The notes below the pieces were generated by a model. The model ran no database searches. It saw only the letters and a program-made list of their open reading frames with translations, and had not been told where the DNA came from. From NCBI GenBank assembly GCA_964521195.1, contig CAZFRE010000013.1, positions 1 to 26,907 of the forward strand: DNA of 26,907 bases. Reading direction: 5' to 3'. The translations under genes and the position numbers were made by a program. This DNA comes from CAWDNM01 sp964521195 (GTDB taxonomy: Bacteria > Actinomycetota > Coriobacteriia > Anaerosomatales > JAAXUF01). Positions 15,345-24,982 of this stretch are shown here, piece after piece. The stretch's first letter is position 1; every line of letters starts with the position of its first letter.

Positions 15345-16526
15345 ATGGCGAAGCGGGCACCGAGGACCAGGGAGCAGAAGCTGCACGCGGCGATCGTCGC
15401 GGCGGCGGCGGTGCTCGCTGCCGTGATGGTGGGCGCGGCCGTCTGGGCGCTCACGCGTCCGCTGCCGCCCGGCGCGCTGCCCGAGCTGCCCGCGCCGGGC
15501 ACGGAGGCGTCGCAGGCGGCGACACCCACGACCGCAGCACCGGGGGCGGTCGCGAGTCAGACGCCGACGGCTGCGGTGGTGCCGACGACGCCTGCGTCCA
15601 CGCCGGCCACCGGGACCACCGTCGTGGCACCCGCGGATCGGCGCATCGGCTTCCATCTGGGCAGCACGCTCTACCTCGCGAGCGAGGACGGCAAGAACAA
15701 GACCCCGATGTACCTGCCGGGCACCGACTACGCGCTTTCACCCGACGGAACGACCGTCGCCGCGATCGACAAGGGCAAGTTCATGATGGCCGCGGTCGGC
15801 ACGCATCTGCTGTCGAGCTCGCCGTCGACACCGGGGTTGGCCGCCGAGGCGGTGCGGCCCGTGTGGACGCCCGACTCGTCGCAGGCGCTCTTCGTGCGCG
15901 CCGACAAGAGCGGCGAGCCGCATGTGTGGGTGTTCAAACGCTCCTCGGGCACAACGACCGACCTCGGGCCCGGTTCGGGAGCGGCCGTCTCGCCTGACGG
16001 CTCGCACGTCGCGCTGCTGCCCGCCGACGACACCTCACGATCCATCACGATCCTGCCGCTCGCCGGGGGCTCCAAGACGAGCGTGAAGCTCACGTCAGGC
16101 GATCCCGTTGCCATCGCGCTCGGCACCAAGCGGCTGTTCGTGTCGACCCTCTCGGCGGCGGGCAACTCGTCGATCTGGGCGTTCGACTACAACGGAGCCA
16201 ACAAGAAGCGGCTCGTCGACTCGAGTGTCGCAAGCGATACCGCCGTGACCTACGGGAATCTGATGCTCTCGCCCAGCGGCACCAAGGTGCTCTTCTCGGC
16301 GGACGGCGACGACGGGTATTCGCGGCTGTGGACGGTGCCGGCGATCGGCGGCAAGGCGTCGAAGCTCTCGGGCCGCCGCGACGGCTACCCCCTCGGATGG
16401 ACGCGGGACGGCAAGTACGTCCTGTTCATCGAGGGCAACGCGTTCCAGGGCCAGGAGACGGCGTTGTGGCGCTCCGACCTGACGGGCACCAAGCGCACGA
16501 AGCTGGTCGAGGGCGCCACTCTCTAG
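15345..16526 (+). CDS. Membrane-anchored TolB-like beta-propeller protein
   Basis: This 393-aa protein has a basic N-terminus (MAKRAPRTREQK) and one transmembrane helix at about 14-36. A Thr/Ala/Pro-rich spacer follows to about 95, and then an extracytoplasmic domain of PD40/WD40-like blades. The blades show repeating motifs of the type ALSPDGTTVAAI, PVWTPDSSQALFVR, AVSPDGSHVALL, MLSPSGTKVLFSADGDDGYSRLW and GWTRDGKYVLFIEG. Such propellers usually bind proteins or sugars, and no catalytic motif is seen. It may share a transcript with icd (30-bp gap), but nothing links it to central metabolism. The function is unknown. Confidence 0.8.
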   Translation: MAKRAPRTREQKLHAAIVAAAAVLAAVMVGAAVWALTRPLPPGALPELPAPGTEASQAATPTTAAPGAVASQTPTAAVVPTTPASTPATGTTVVAPADRRIGFHLGSTLYLASEDGKNKTPMYLPGTDYALSPDGTTVAAIDKGKFMMAAVGTHLLSSSPSTPGLAAEAVRPVWTPDSSQALFVRADKSGEPHVWVFKRSSGTTTDLGPGSGAAVSPDGSHVALLPADDTSRSITILPLAGGSKTSVKLTSGDPVAIALGTKRLFVSTLSAAGNSSIWAFDYNGANKKRLVDSSVASDTAVTYGNLMLSPSGTKVLFSADGDDGYSRLWTVPAIGGKASKLSGRRDGYPLGWTRDGKYVLFIEGNAFQGQETALWRSDLTGTKRTKLVEGATL

Positions 16527-16548
16527 ACGCCGTTCGCCCTCGTCGGAG

Positions 16549-16577
16549 TTGCGGGAGCGGGGTCGCTGCGCTACTAT
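16549..16577 (+). promoter_or_regulatory. Promoter of the T-box/ilv operon
   Basis: TTGCGG (16549-16554), a 17-bp spacer and TACTAT (16572-16577) make a good promoter. Transcription would start near 16584, shortly before T-box stem I. Confidence 0.65.
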
Positions 16578-16599
16578 CCGAACCCAACCGAACAGCGCA

Positions 16600-16932
16600 A
16601 TCAGGCGTTGACGGGGAAAGTAGAGGCCAATCCTCGCTTCAGAGAGCCGGGTCACGGTGGAAGCCCGGCGCAGGACGCTTCGAATCTCGCCCCTGAGCCA
16701 TCCGGAAGAACGGCCGCGAGCCGCACGCGAACGACCTTCGCAGGCGAGCGGGACAAGTAGGCCGGGTCGGTGGCATCCGTTACCTGCCGTACGAGTGGGC
16801 GCCCGCTTCGCTTCGTCGCATCCGACGACAGCCGAGACCCCCGGGCGCCAAGCGGGGTGGTACCGCGGAAGCTTTGCTTTCGTCCCGGCACGGGGCGACT
16901 GCATGCGCTTACCGCGGTTTTGTCGTCTTGTG
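16600..16932 (+). ncRNA. T-box leader controlling the ilv operon
   Basis: A T-box reads the charging of one tRNA and chooses between terminator and antiterminator. Stem I has the base helix GGGG/CCCC (16613-16616 with 16690-16693). The specifier loop is AAAGUA (16617-16622) opposite GAAUCUCG (16682-16689), followed by the helix GAGGC/GCUUC (16623-16627 with 16677-16681). The conserved AGAGAG and GGUGGAAG elements sit in the arm closed by CCGGG/CCCGG (16641-16668). The T-box sequence AGCGGGGTGGTACCGCGG is at 16851-16868, followed by GCTTTCGTCCC. The specifier is most simply CUC (Leu, 16686-16688), since a purine should follow it. AUC (Ile, 16684-16686) is the alternative. The UGGU bulge fits a tRNA with discriminator A. 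Confidence 0.93.
16862..16921 (+). terminator. T-box-controlled terminator
   Basis: ACCGCGGAAGC (16862-16872) pairs with GCTT, a bulged A, then CCGCGGT (16907-16918). TTTT and a T-rich tail follow. An inner hairpin (GTCCCG/CGGGGC) fills the loop. The 5' arm is part of the T-box sequence, so terminator and antiterminator exclude each other. Confidence 0.8.
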
Positions 16933-17050
16933 ACCCCTCCGCTTGAAGTTCTCGACGACTGCCGGCGCATCTGCGCGTGTGGCAGACGTTTTCGCACCCG
17001 TGCGGCCGAGGAGCGCGGCGTCGCCGTCCCGTAGTCGGGAAGGGCGTGGC

Positions 17051-18721
17051 ATGCAGCTGAACAGCGACCGCATGAAGGGTGGCCTCTCCAAGGCGCCGCA
17101 CCGAAGCCTGCTCAAGGCTGACGGGCTCACCGACGAGGAGATCAACCGGCCGCTTGTAGCCGTCATCAACTCGAAGAACGACATCATTCCCGGCCACCTC
17201 ATGCTCGACAAGCTGGGCGAGGCGGTGAAGGCCGGCATCTACATGGCCGGTGGGACGCCGTTCGAGATCTCGACGATCGGCGTCTGCGACGGCATCGCCA
17301 TGAACCACGCCGGCATGCGTGCCAGCCTGCCGAGCCGAGAAGTCATCGCGGACTCGGTCGAACTCGCGGTCTCTGCTCACGCATTCGACGCCGTGGTGCT
17401 CATCCCCAACTGCGACAAGGTCATCCCCGGCATGCTCATGGCTGCCGCGCGCCTGGACCTGCCGACCGTCGTCATCAGCGGCGGCCCGATGATGGCCGGC
17501 CGGGGACCCAAGGGCGAGGCCGTCGACCTCGACACCGTCTTCACCGCGGTGGGCAAGGTCACGAGCGGTGCCATGTCCGAGGAGGACCTGCTCGTGCTCG
17601 AGGAGCACGCGTGCCCCACGTGCGGCAGCTGCGCCGGACTGTTCACCGCGAACTCCATGAACTGCCTCGTCGAGGCGATCGGCATGGGGCTGCCCGGCAA
17701 CGGCACGGTGCCCGCGGTCTACTCGGAGCGCATCCGCATGGGCAAGAAGGCCGGCATGCGCGTCATGGAGCTGCATGCGCAAGGCATCACCGCTCGACAG
17801 ATCATGACCGCCGACGCGATCAAGAACGCGATGTCGCTCGACATGGCGTTCGGCGGCAGCTCCAACACGGTATTGCACCTCACGGCGATCGCGCACGAGG
17901 CAGGTGCCGACATCACGCTCGACGACTGGGCGGCCGTCTCGGCGAGGACGCCGAACCTCGTGCGCATCAGCCCGGCGAGCAACCTGCACATGGAAGACCT
18001 CTACGTCGCCGGTGGCATCCCCACGATCATGCGCGAACTCGACAAACGCGGCCTGGTCGCGCGCGACGCGATCACGGTGAGCGGCCGGACGATGGGCGAG
18101 CTCGTGGACGGCGCGCGCGACGCCGACGGCACCGTCGTACACACGCTGGCGGACCCGTACTACCCGGAGGGCGGCCTGCGCGTGCTGCGCGGCAACCTCG
18201 CGCCGGACGGTGCGGTCGTCAAGCAGTCGGCGGTGCCCAGGGAGATGCGCGTGACGACCGGCCCGGCCCGCGTCTTCGAGTCCGAGGAGACCGCCGTTTC
18301 AGCCATTCTCGGCGGGGACATCAAGCCGGGCGACATCGTCGTGATCCGCTACGAGGGCCCCAAGGGCGGACCGGGGATGCGCGAGATGCTCACGCCCACC
18401 GCGGCGATCGCGGGCATGCCCGCGATCGCCGCGAGCTGTGCGCTCATCACCGACGGCCGCTTCTCCGGCGCCACCAAGGGCCCGGCGGTCGGTCACGTCT
18501 CGCCCGAAGCAGCAGCAGGCGGGCCGATCGGCCTGGTTGCCGAGGGTGACACCATCACGGTCGACATCGACGAGGCGCAGCTGACGCTTCACGTCGACGA
18601 CGAGATACTCGCCGCCCGAGCCGCCGCGTGGACGCCGCCTGCGCCGCGCGCGACCTCGGGCGTGCTCGCGCGTTACGCGAAGCTGGTTTCGAGTGCGGAT
18701 AAGGGGGCGGTGCTGTCATGA
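17051..18721 (+). CDS. ilvD: Dihydroxy-acid dehydratase IlvD
   Basis: IlvD dehydrates dihydroxy acids to the 2-keto acid precursors of valine, isoleucine and leucine. The 556-aa protein has the iron-sulfur and active-site motifs GVCDGIAMNH (C79), PNCDKVIPGM (C121) and ACPTCGSCAGLFTANSMN (C188, C191, C194). The segment IIPGHLML lacks the Cys of the TPCN motif found in [2Fe-2S] plant-type enzymes, so an oxygen-sensitive [4Fe-4S] form like that of E. coli is possible. ATG 17051 has GGAAGGG 7 nt upstream and gives the usual SDRMKGGLSKAPHRSLLKA start. An in-frame extension back to 16943 would overlap leader sequence. Its stop overlaps the ilvB start as ATGA. Confidence 0.97.
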   Translation: MQLNSDRMKGGLSKAPHRSLLKADGLTDEEINRPLVAVINSKNDIIPGHLMLDKLGEAVKAGIYMAGGTPFEISTIGVCDGIAMNHAGMRASLPSREVIADSVELAVSAHAFDAVVLIPNCDKVIPGMLMAAARLDLPTVVISGGPMMAGRGPKGEAVDLDTVFTAVGKVTSGAMSEEDLLVLEEHACPTCGSCAGLFTANSMNCLVEAIGMGLPGNGTVPAVYSERIRMGKKAGMRVMELHAQGITARQIMTADAIKNAMSLDMAFGGSSNTVLHLTAIAHEAGADITLDDWAAVSARTPNLVRISPASNLHMEDLYVAGGIPTIMRELDKRGLVARDAITVSGRTMGELVDGARDADGTVVHTLADPYYPEGGLRVLRGNLAPDGAVVKQSAVPREMRVTTGPARVFESEETAVSAILGGDIKPGDIVVIRYEGPKGGPGMREMLTPTAAIAGMPAIAASCALITDGRFSGATKGPAVGHVSPEAAAGGPIGLVAEGDTITVDIDEAQLTLHVDDEILAARAAAWTPPAPRATSGVLARYAKLVSSADKGAVLS

Positions 18722-20472
18722 GCGAGCGCATCACCGGCGCCGAAGCGATCGTGCGATGTCTGGAGGCCGAGGGCGTCGACACGCTCTTCGGCTACCCCGG
18801 CGGCGTCGCACTGCCGATCTTCGACGCTCTGTTCGACAGTAAGCAGATCAGAACCATCCTGCCGCGCCACGAGCAGGGCGCGGTACACGCGTCCGACGGC
18901 TACGCGCGGGCGACAGGCCGCATCGCGCCGGCGCTCGTGACGAGCGGTCCGGGCGCGACCAACACCATCACGGGTCTCGCGAACGCCTACATGGACTCGA
19001 TTCCCATGGTGGTCTTCACGGCGCAGGTATCACAGGCGGTGCTCGGCACGGACGCCTTCCAGGAGTCCGACATCACCGGCATCACGCTGCCGATCACGAA
19101 GCACAACTACCTGGTCACCGATGCAGCAGAGCTGCCCGAAGTGATCAAGGAGGCGTTCCACATCGCCTCGACCGGGCGCCCCGGCCCCGTGCTCATCGAC
19201 GTCCCCGTCGACGTGAGCAAGGGTGAGCTCGATTTCGAGTATCCCGAGTCAGTGAGCCTGCCCGGCTACAAGCCGACCACGAAGGGCCACACCCGGCAGA
19301 TCAAGCAGGCCGCGAACCTGATCGCCAAGGCGCGCCGGCCGCTGCTCTATGCGGGTGGCGGGGTGCTCGCCTCGGGTGGCGCGAAGGAGCTCAAGGAGCT
19401 CGCGGAGCTCATGCAGATCCCCGTGGTCACCACGCTCATGGGTAAGGGCGTCTTCCCCGAAGACCACCACCTGTGGATCGGCATGCCGGGCATGCACGGC
19501 GCCAAGTACACCAACTACACCATCACCGAGACCGACCTGCTCGTCGCGGTGGGCGTGCGCTTCGACGACCGCGTCACCGGCAAGCTCTCGGCGTTCGCGA
19601 GCAAGGCCAAGGTCATCCACATCGACGTCGACCCTGCCGAGATCGGCAAGAACAAGGCGGTCGACGTGCCGATCGTGGGCGACGCCAAGCCCATCCTTAC
19701 CGGCATCGTGGCCGAGTTGCGCAAGACCGGCGCCGACCCCAAGACCGAGGCGTGGGTGCGCGCGGTCGATGACTGGCGTAAGCAGTTCCCGCTGCACTAC
19801 ACGGAGAGCGAGAACGCCATCGCGCCCGAGCACGTGGTGCAGACCATCGACCGCATGACCAAGGACCGCAAGCGCATCATCTGCACCGAGGTCGGCCAGA
19901 ACCAGATGTGGGCGTGCCAGTACACGCACCTCACCGAACCGCGCACCTGGGTCTCCTCGGGAGGGCTGGGGACCATGGGCTTCGGCCTGCCGGCGGCGAT
20001 GGGTGCGGCCGTGGGCAGGCCCGACCACCTCGTCATCGACATCGCGGGCGACGGCTCGATCCAGATGAACAGCCAGGAGATGGCGACCTGCAAGATCAAC
20101 GACATCCCTGTCAAGGTCGTCGTGCTCAATAACGGCTACCTGGGCATGGTGCGGCAGTGGCAGGAGCTCTTCTACAACCGCCGCTACTCCGCGTCCGTGC
20201 TCGGTCAGGAGTGGCCGGACTTCGTGAAGCTCGCCGAGGCGTACGGCTGGAAGGGGCTGCGCGTCACCGACCCCGCCGACCTCGAGAAGACCCTCGCCGA
20301 GGCGTTCGACCACGACGGCCCGGCCTTCGTGGACGTGCGCGTCGAGCGCGAGGAGAACGTGTTCCCGATGGTGGCCCCGGGTGGCTCCATCGACGAGATG
20401 CTCGGCGGTGTGCCGGGCGCGCCCGTGTCCGACATGCTCGACGACGACCTGCTTGAGGAGGTGTGGGAGTAG
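18718..20472 (+). CDS. ilvB: Acetolactate synthase large subunit
   Basis: This is the thiamine-diphosphate enzyme that makes acetolactate or acetohydroxybutyrate, the first common step to valine, leucine and isoleucine. The 584-aa protein has the usual three domains. The catalytic Glu is E52 (LPRHEQGAVH), followed by TSGPGATN and, in the C-terminal domain, the thiamine/Mg motif from GDGS (444) to VVLNN. RQWQELFYNRRYS is typical of anabolic synthases. The start codon overlaps the ilvD stop (ATGA), and the ilvN start comes 2 nt after its stop, so all three are probably translated together. Confidence 0.97.
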   Translation: MSERITGAEAIVRCLEAEGVDTLFGYPGGVALPIFDALFDSKQIRTILPRHEQGAVHASDGYARATGRIAPALVTSGPGATNTITGLANAYMDSIPMVVFTAQVSQAVLGTDAFQESDITGITLPITKHNYLVTDAAELPEVIKEAFHIASTGRPGPVLIDVPVDVSKGELDFEYPESVSLPGYKPTTKGHTRQIKQAANLIAKARRPLLYAGGGVLASGGAKELKELAELMQIPVVTTLMGKGVFPEDHHLWIGMPGMHGAKYTNYTITETDLLVAVGVRFDDRVTGKLSAFASKAKVIHIDVDPAEIGKNKAVDVPIVGDAKPILTGIVAELRKTGADPKTEAWVRAVDDWRKQFPLHYTESENAIAPEHVVQTIDRMTKDRKRIICTEVGQNQMWACQYTHLTEPRTWVSSGGLGTMGFGLPAAMGAAVGRPDHLVIDIAGDGSIQMNSQEMATCKINDIPVKVVVLNNGYLGMVRQWQELFYNRRYSASVLGQEWPDFVKLAEAYGWKGLRVTDPADLEKTLAEAFDHDGPAFVDVRVEREENVFPMVAPGGSIDEMLGGVPGAPVSDMLDDDLLEEVWE

Positions 20473-20474
20473 CC

Positions 20475-20960
20475 ATGAAGCACACACTCTCAGTCCTGGT
20501 CGAGAACAAGCCGGGCGTGCTCACCCGCGTCACGTCGCTGTTCGCCCGCCGCGGCTTCAACATCGACTCGCTCGCGGTCGGTCCCACCGAGGACCCGACG
20601 CTCTCGCGCATCACCATCGTGGTGATCGCGGCCGATACGCCCATCGAGCAGATCACCAAGCAGCTGCACAAGCTCATCAACGTCATCAAGATCCAGGACC
20701 TCAACGAGTGGGAGTCGATCGACCGCGAACTCGTGCTGTTCAAGGTCAACGCCCCGCCGGAGCGGCGACACGAGGTCATCGAGATCGCGAACGTGTTCCG
20801 CGCCAAGGTCATCGACGTCGGGCGCAACTCGCTCACGATCGAGGCGACGGGCTCATCGGACAAGCTCCAGGCGATGGAGGACCTCTTCCGCGCCTACGGC
20901 ATCAAGGAGCTCGCACGTACCGGCAAGATTGCGCTCGCCCGCGGATCGCGGGACTCATAG
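20475..20960 (+). CDS. ilvN: Acetolactate synthase regulatory small subunit
   Basis: The small subunit activates the catalytic subunit and gives feedback inhibition, usually by valine. The 161-aa protein is of normal length. It has an N-terminal ACT domain (LVENKPGVLTRVTSLFARRG, then FNIDSLAVG) that normally forms the valine site, and a C-terminal domain (IEATGSSDKLQAMEDLFRAYG). ATG 20475 with GGGAG 5 nt upstream is preferred over GTG 20463, which lies inside ilvB and directly on the GAGGAG sequence. It is placed between ilvB and ilvC, as in most ilv operons. Confidence 0.96.
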   Translation: MKHTLSVLVENKPGVLTRVTSLFARRGFNIDSLAVGPTEDPTLSRITIVVIAADTPIEQITKQLHKLINVIKIQDLNEWESIDRELVLFKVNAPPERRHEVIEIANVFRAKVIDVGRNSLTIEATGSSDKLQAMEDLFRAYGIKELARTGKIALARGSRDS

Positions 20961-21032
20961 GGCGCGTCACCCATACACCGACTGCTCGAAGACGGACGTC
21001 AGCAACCACGGACCTTTGGAGGCACACACAAC

Positions 21033-22018
<986 letters not shown>

Positions 22019-22034
<16 letters not shown>

Positions 22035-22088
22035 GGCGGCTTCTCGCACGCCGTATCGAGCGGGCACGCTGTGCCGCTCATACGGCGT
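22019..22088 (+). terminator. Two adjacent strong hairpins across the ilvC stop
   Basis: Hairpin 1 has perfect 11-bp arms (22019-22029 and 22037-22047) around a 7-nt loop that contains the TAA stop. Hairpin 2 begins at the very next base. ACGCCGTAT (22048-22056) pairs with ATACGGCGT (22080-22088), and GAGCG plus GCAC inside it pair with GTGC plus CGCTC, with two single-base bulges and a GCT loop. No T-run follows. Likely roles are partial termination, 3'-end protection or RNA processing between ilvC and the serine genes. Confidence 0.6.
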
Positions 22089-22157
22089 CAAGCACGTCGA
22101 CCCGTACGTCGCCCGTCCCATGCCTGGAAGCACTCACTGAGGGGAGCACGAAGCAAC

Positions 22158-23303
22158 ATGCAGAAGAAGTACCTGATGACCCCCGGACCCACGCCGGTAC
22201 CCGCCGAGGTCATGCTCATGATGGCAGCGCCGATAATCCACCACCGCACGCCGGACTTCTCGGCGGCCTTCGCCGAGGCGATCACCAATCTCAAGTACGT
22301 CTTCCAGACCGAGGGCGACGTGCTGCTGTTCGCGTGCTCGGGCACGGGCGTCATGGAGTCCGCGATCGTGAACTGCTTCTCGGCCGGTGACACCGTCATC
22401 GTCTGCCGCAACGGCAAGTTCGGCGACCGCCAGAAGAAGATCTGCGAGACGTACGGCCTGACCGTCGTCGACCTGCAGTATGGCTGGACGACGGTGGTCG
22501 ACCCCGAGGACGTGCGCAAGGCGCTCGCCGAGCACCCCGAGGCGCGCGGCGTCATCGTCACGCAGTCCGAGACCTCGACCGGCGTGCTCAACGACGTCGA
22601 GGCGATCGGCAAGATCGTCGGGCCGATGGAAGACGTCGTGCTTATCGTCGACTCGATCACCGGCATCGGTGCCGTCGAGTGCAAGACCGACGAGTGGGGT
22701 CTCGACGTGGTGATGACCGGCTCGCAGAAGGGGCTCATGCTTCCGCCGGGTCTGGCCGCGTGCACCGTCTCCAAGAAGGCATGGAAGGCCTACGAGCGCT
22801 CCACGCTGCCGAAGTTCTACTTCGACTGGAAGAGCTACGCGAAGAACATCGAGAAGGACACGACGCCGTTCACCCCGGCCGTCACCCTCGTGCTCGGCCT
22901 CAACGTGGCGCTGAAGATGATCCGCGAGGAGGGCATCGAGAACACCATCGCCCGCCACGCCAAGCTCGCCGAGGCCACCCGCAAGGGCTGCGAAGCGCTC
23001 GGTCTGAAGCTGTTCGCCCCGGCGGAGGGCCGCGGCAGCGCCGTGACGCCCGCATGGGTGCCTGAAGGCGTCGACGGCAAGAAGGTCGTCTCCATCCTCA
23101 AGAACAAGTACGGCGTCACCATCGCCGGTGGCCAGGACGACTACGTGGGCAAGATCATCCGCATCGGTCACCTGGGCTACTTCGGCGAGTTCGACATCAT
23201 CACGACGCTCACCGCGCTCGAGATGACCCTCGCCGAGCTGGGCTATGAGTTCACCCGTGGCGCCGGCATCGCTGCCGCCGAGTCAGTATTCATGGAAGGG
23301 TAG
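22158..23303 (+). CDS. Class V aminotransferase (serine/alanine-glyoxylate type)
   Basis: This 381-aa pyridoxal-phosphate enzyme belongs to the alanine-glyoxylate/serine-pyruvate aminotransferase family. It starts MQKKYLMTPGPTPVPAEV, has SGTGVMESA for cofactor phosphate binding, DSITGIGAV with the Asp that contacts the pyridine ring, and Schiff-base K191 in TGSQKGLMLPP. The ATG at 22158 has GGGGAG about 11 nt upstream. It ends 10 nt before serA. Archaeal members of this family transaminate 3-phosphohydroxypyruvate in serine synthesis, so it may do the SerC step here, using the product of SerA. Alanine-glyoxylate or serine-glyoxylate transamination is the alternative. Family is sure; substrate is inference. 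Confidence 0.9.
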   Translation: MQKKYLMTPGPTPVPAEVMLMMAAPIIHHRTPDFSAAFAEAITNLKYVFQTEGDVLLFACSGTGVMESAIVNCFSAGDTVIVCRNGKFGDRQKKICETYGLTVVDLQYGWTTVVDPEDVRKALAEHPEARGVIVTQSETSTGVLNDVEAIGKIVGPMEDVVLIVDSITGIGAVECKTDEWGLDVVMTGSQKGLMLPPGLAACTVSKKAWKAYERSTLPKFYFDWKSYAKNIEKDTTPFTPAVTLVLGLNVALKMIREEGIENTIARHAKLAEATRKGCEALGLKLFAPAEGRGSAVTPAWVPEGVDGKKVVSILKNKYGVTIAGGQDDYVGKIIRIGHLGYFGEFDIITTLTALEMTLAELGYEFTRGAGIAAAESVFMEG

Positions 23304-23313
23304 GGGAGCCCCT

Positions 23314-24894
23314 ATGAAGGTTCTTGTTGCCGAGCAGATCGCCGCAAGCGGCATCGAGCTGCTCAAGGAGAAGTTCGACGTCGACGTGAAGACCGACCTG
23401 ACGCCTGAGGAGCTCGTCGCGCAGATCCCGGCCTGCGACGCACTCATCGTACGCTCCGCCACGCAGGCGACGCGCGAGGTCATCGAGGCCGGCGTCAACC
23501 TCAAGATCATCGGCCGCGCCGGCGTGGGCGTCGACAACGTCGACGTGGACGCCGCCACCTCGCGCGGCATCATCGTCTGCAACGCCCCGACCTCCAACAT
23601 CGTCTCCGCCGCCGAGCAGACGATGGCGCTCATGCTCGCCGTCGCGCGCAAGACGCCGCAAGCGAACGCCTCGATGCATGCGTGCAAGTGGGAGCGCTCC
23701 AAGTTCACCGGCGCCGAGCTCTACGAGAAGACGCTCGCCGTCATCGGCCTCGGCCGTATCGGCTCGCTTGTGGCTGAACGCGCTCGCGGCTTCGGCATGA
23801 AGCTCATCGGCTACGACCCCTACACCTCCGAGGAGCGCGCCGCGAAGATGGGCGTCACCCTCTACGACAGCATCGACGAGATGCTGCCGCTCGCGGACTT
23901 CATCACGGTGCACCTGCCCAAGACGAAGGACACCATCGGCATGTTCGGGCAAGAGCAGTTCGCCAAGATGAAGGACGGCGTGCGCCTCATCAACACCGCG
24001 CGCGGCGGCATCTACCAGGTCCCGGCGCTCGCCGACGCGATCAGGAGCGGCAAGGTCGCAGGCGCCGGCATCGACGTGTTCGAGGTCGAGCCGTGCACTG
24101 ACTCGCCGCTCATCGAGTTCGAGAACGTCATCCTCACGCCGCACCTCGGTGCGTCGACGGCTGAAGCGCAGGACCGCGCGGGTGAGCAGATCGCGGAGTA
24201 CGTGGTGCTCGGCCTCGAGGGTCGCATGGTTCCCACCGCGGTCAACGTCGCTCCGGTGCCGCAGGAGGTCATGGAGAAGGTCGGCCCCTACATCGACCTC
24301 GCGCAGGACATGGGCACCATCATCGCCCAGCTCGCGCGCGGTGGCGTCGAGGAGCTCGACATCATGACCGTCGGCGCGCTTGCCGACGACGACACGCGCA
24401 TCGTGCGCACCGCCGCGGTCAAAGGCTTGCTCACTCGCGCGAGCGACGAGGGCGTGAACTTCGTCAATGCCGAGTACCTCGCCGAGCAGCGCGGCATCCA
24501 GATCACCGAGACCAAGCGCGCCGAGACCCACGACTACGTCTCGATGCTCATCCTGCGTGCAGCCACGCCGCACGGGCCGGTCGAGATCGCTTCGGCGCTC
24601 ATCGGCAAGAAGGACGAGCCGCGCATCGTGTCGCTCTTCGGCTACGACCTCGACATGGCGCCGGCCAAGAACATGGCGTTCTTCATCTACGGCGACCGTC
24701 CCGGCATGATCGGCAAGGTCGGCACGACGCTGGGCAACCAGGGCATCAACATCGGCTCGATGCAGGTCGGCCGCAAGGAGGCCGGCGGGCAGGCGCTCAT
24801 GGCGATCACCGTCGATGCCGTGCTCACGCCGGAGCTGCTGAGCGAGATCTCGACGTCGGCCAACATGGACGACGCATGGTACGTGGAGCTCTAG
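23314..24894 (+). CDS. serA: D-3-phosphoglycerate dehydrogenase SerA
   Basis: SerA oxidises 3-phosphoglycerate to 3-phosphohydroxypyruvate, the first step of serine synthesis. The 526-aa length matches the long form with an extra regulatory domain. The NAD site is GLGRIG (145-150). The catalytic residues are R230 (NTARGG), E259 (DVFEVEP) and H277 (TPHLGAST). After about 310 come the allosteric substrate-binding domain (VNVAPVPQEVMEKVGPYI) and a C-terminal ACT domain (FIYGDRPGMIGKVGTTLG, then NINIGSMQVGR-like) that binds serine. ATG 23314 has AGGGGAG upstream. With the aminotransferase it forms a serine pair inside the branched-chain operon. Confidence 0.97.
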   Translation: MKVLVAEQIAASGIELLKEKFDVDVKTDLTPEELVAQIPACDALIVRSATQATREVIEAGVNLKIIGRAGVGVDNVDVDAATSRGIIVCNAPTSNIVSAAEQTMALMLAVARKTPQANASMHACKWERSKFTGAELYEKTLAVIGLGRIGSLVAERARGFGMKLIGYDPYTSEERAAKMGVTLYDSIDEMLPLADFITVHLPKTKDTIGMFGQEQFAKMKDGVRLINTARGGIYQVPALADAIRSGKVAGAGIDVFEVEPCTDSPLIEFENVILTPHLGASTAEAQDRAGEQIAEYVVLGLEGRMVPTAVNVAPVPQEVMEKVGPYIDLAQDMGTIIAQLARGGVEELDIMTVGALADDDTRIVRTAAVKGLLTRASDEGVNFVNAEYLAEQRGIQITETKRAETHDYVSMLILRAATPHGPVEIASALIGKKDEPRIVSLFGYDLDMAPAKNMAFFIYGDRPGMIGKVGTTLGNQGINIGSMQVGRKEAGGQALMAITVDAVLTPELLSEISTSANMDDAWYVEL

Positions 24895-24907
24895 GGGAAG
24901 CGCGACG

Positions 24908-24970
24908 ATGACGCGGATCCTCGACATCGCGGAGTCCCTCCGACTTATCGGGCCATCAGCCTCAAGCTGA
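24908..24970 (+). CDS. Leu/Ile-rich leader peptide upstream of leuA
   Basis: ATG 24908 has AGGGGAAG 7 nt upstream, a better ribosome binding site than that of leuA itself. The 20-codon peptide MTRILDIAESLRLIGPSASS has three Ile (ATC) and three Leu (CTC, CTC, CTT) in its first 14 codons, ending in a Leu-Arg-Leu-Ile cluster. The next codon is the first base of a 15-bp hairpin, and the TGA stop lies in the hairpin's 3' arm. This is the layout of ribosome-mediated attenuation: slow reading of Leu/Ile codons changes which RNA structure forms ahead of leuA. It is seen in sequence only; translation is inferred. Confidence 0.6.
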   Translation: MTRILDIAESLRLIGPSASS

Positions 24971-24982
24971 GGTTGATGGCCC
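24950..24982 (+). promoter_or_regulatory. 15-bp hairpin of the leuA leader
   Basis: GGGCCATCAGCCTCA (24950-24964) pairs fully, with one G-T wobble, to TGAGGTTGATGGCCC (24968-24982) around AGC. No T-run follows, so control may act on translation or through a U-less terminator. A ribosome reaching the leader stop would cover the 5' arm; one stalled at the Leu/Ile cluster would sit next to it. CTCCG (24938-24942) in the leader codons is complementary to the leuA ribosome binding site CGGAG (25016-25020). Confidence 0.65.

Noticed and set aside
16943..17050. N-terminal extension of ilvD
   Set aside because: It would add 36 non-homologous residues and start just after the T-box terminator; ATG 17051 has a good ribosome binding site and the normal IlvD start.
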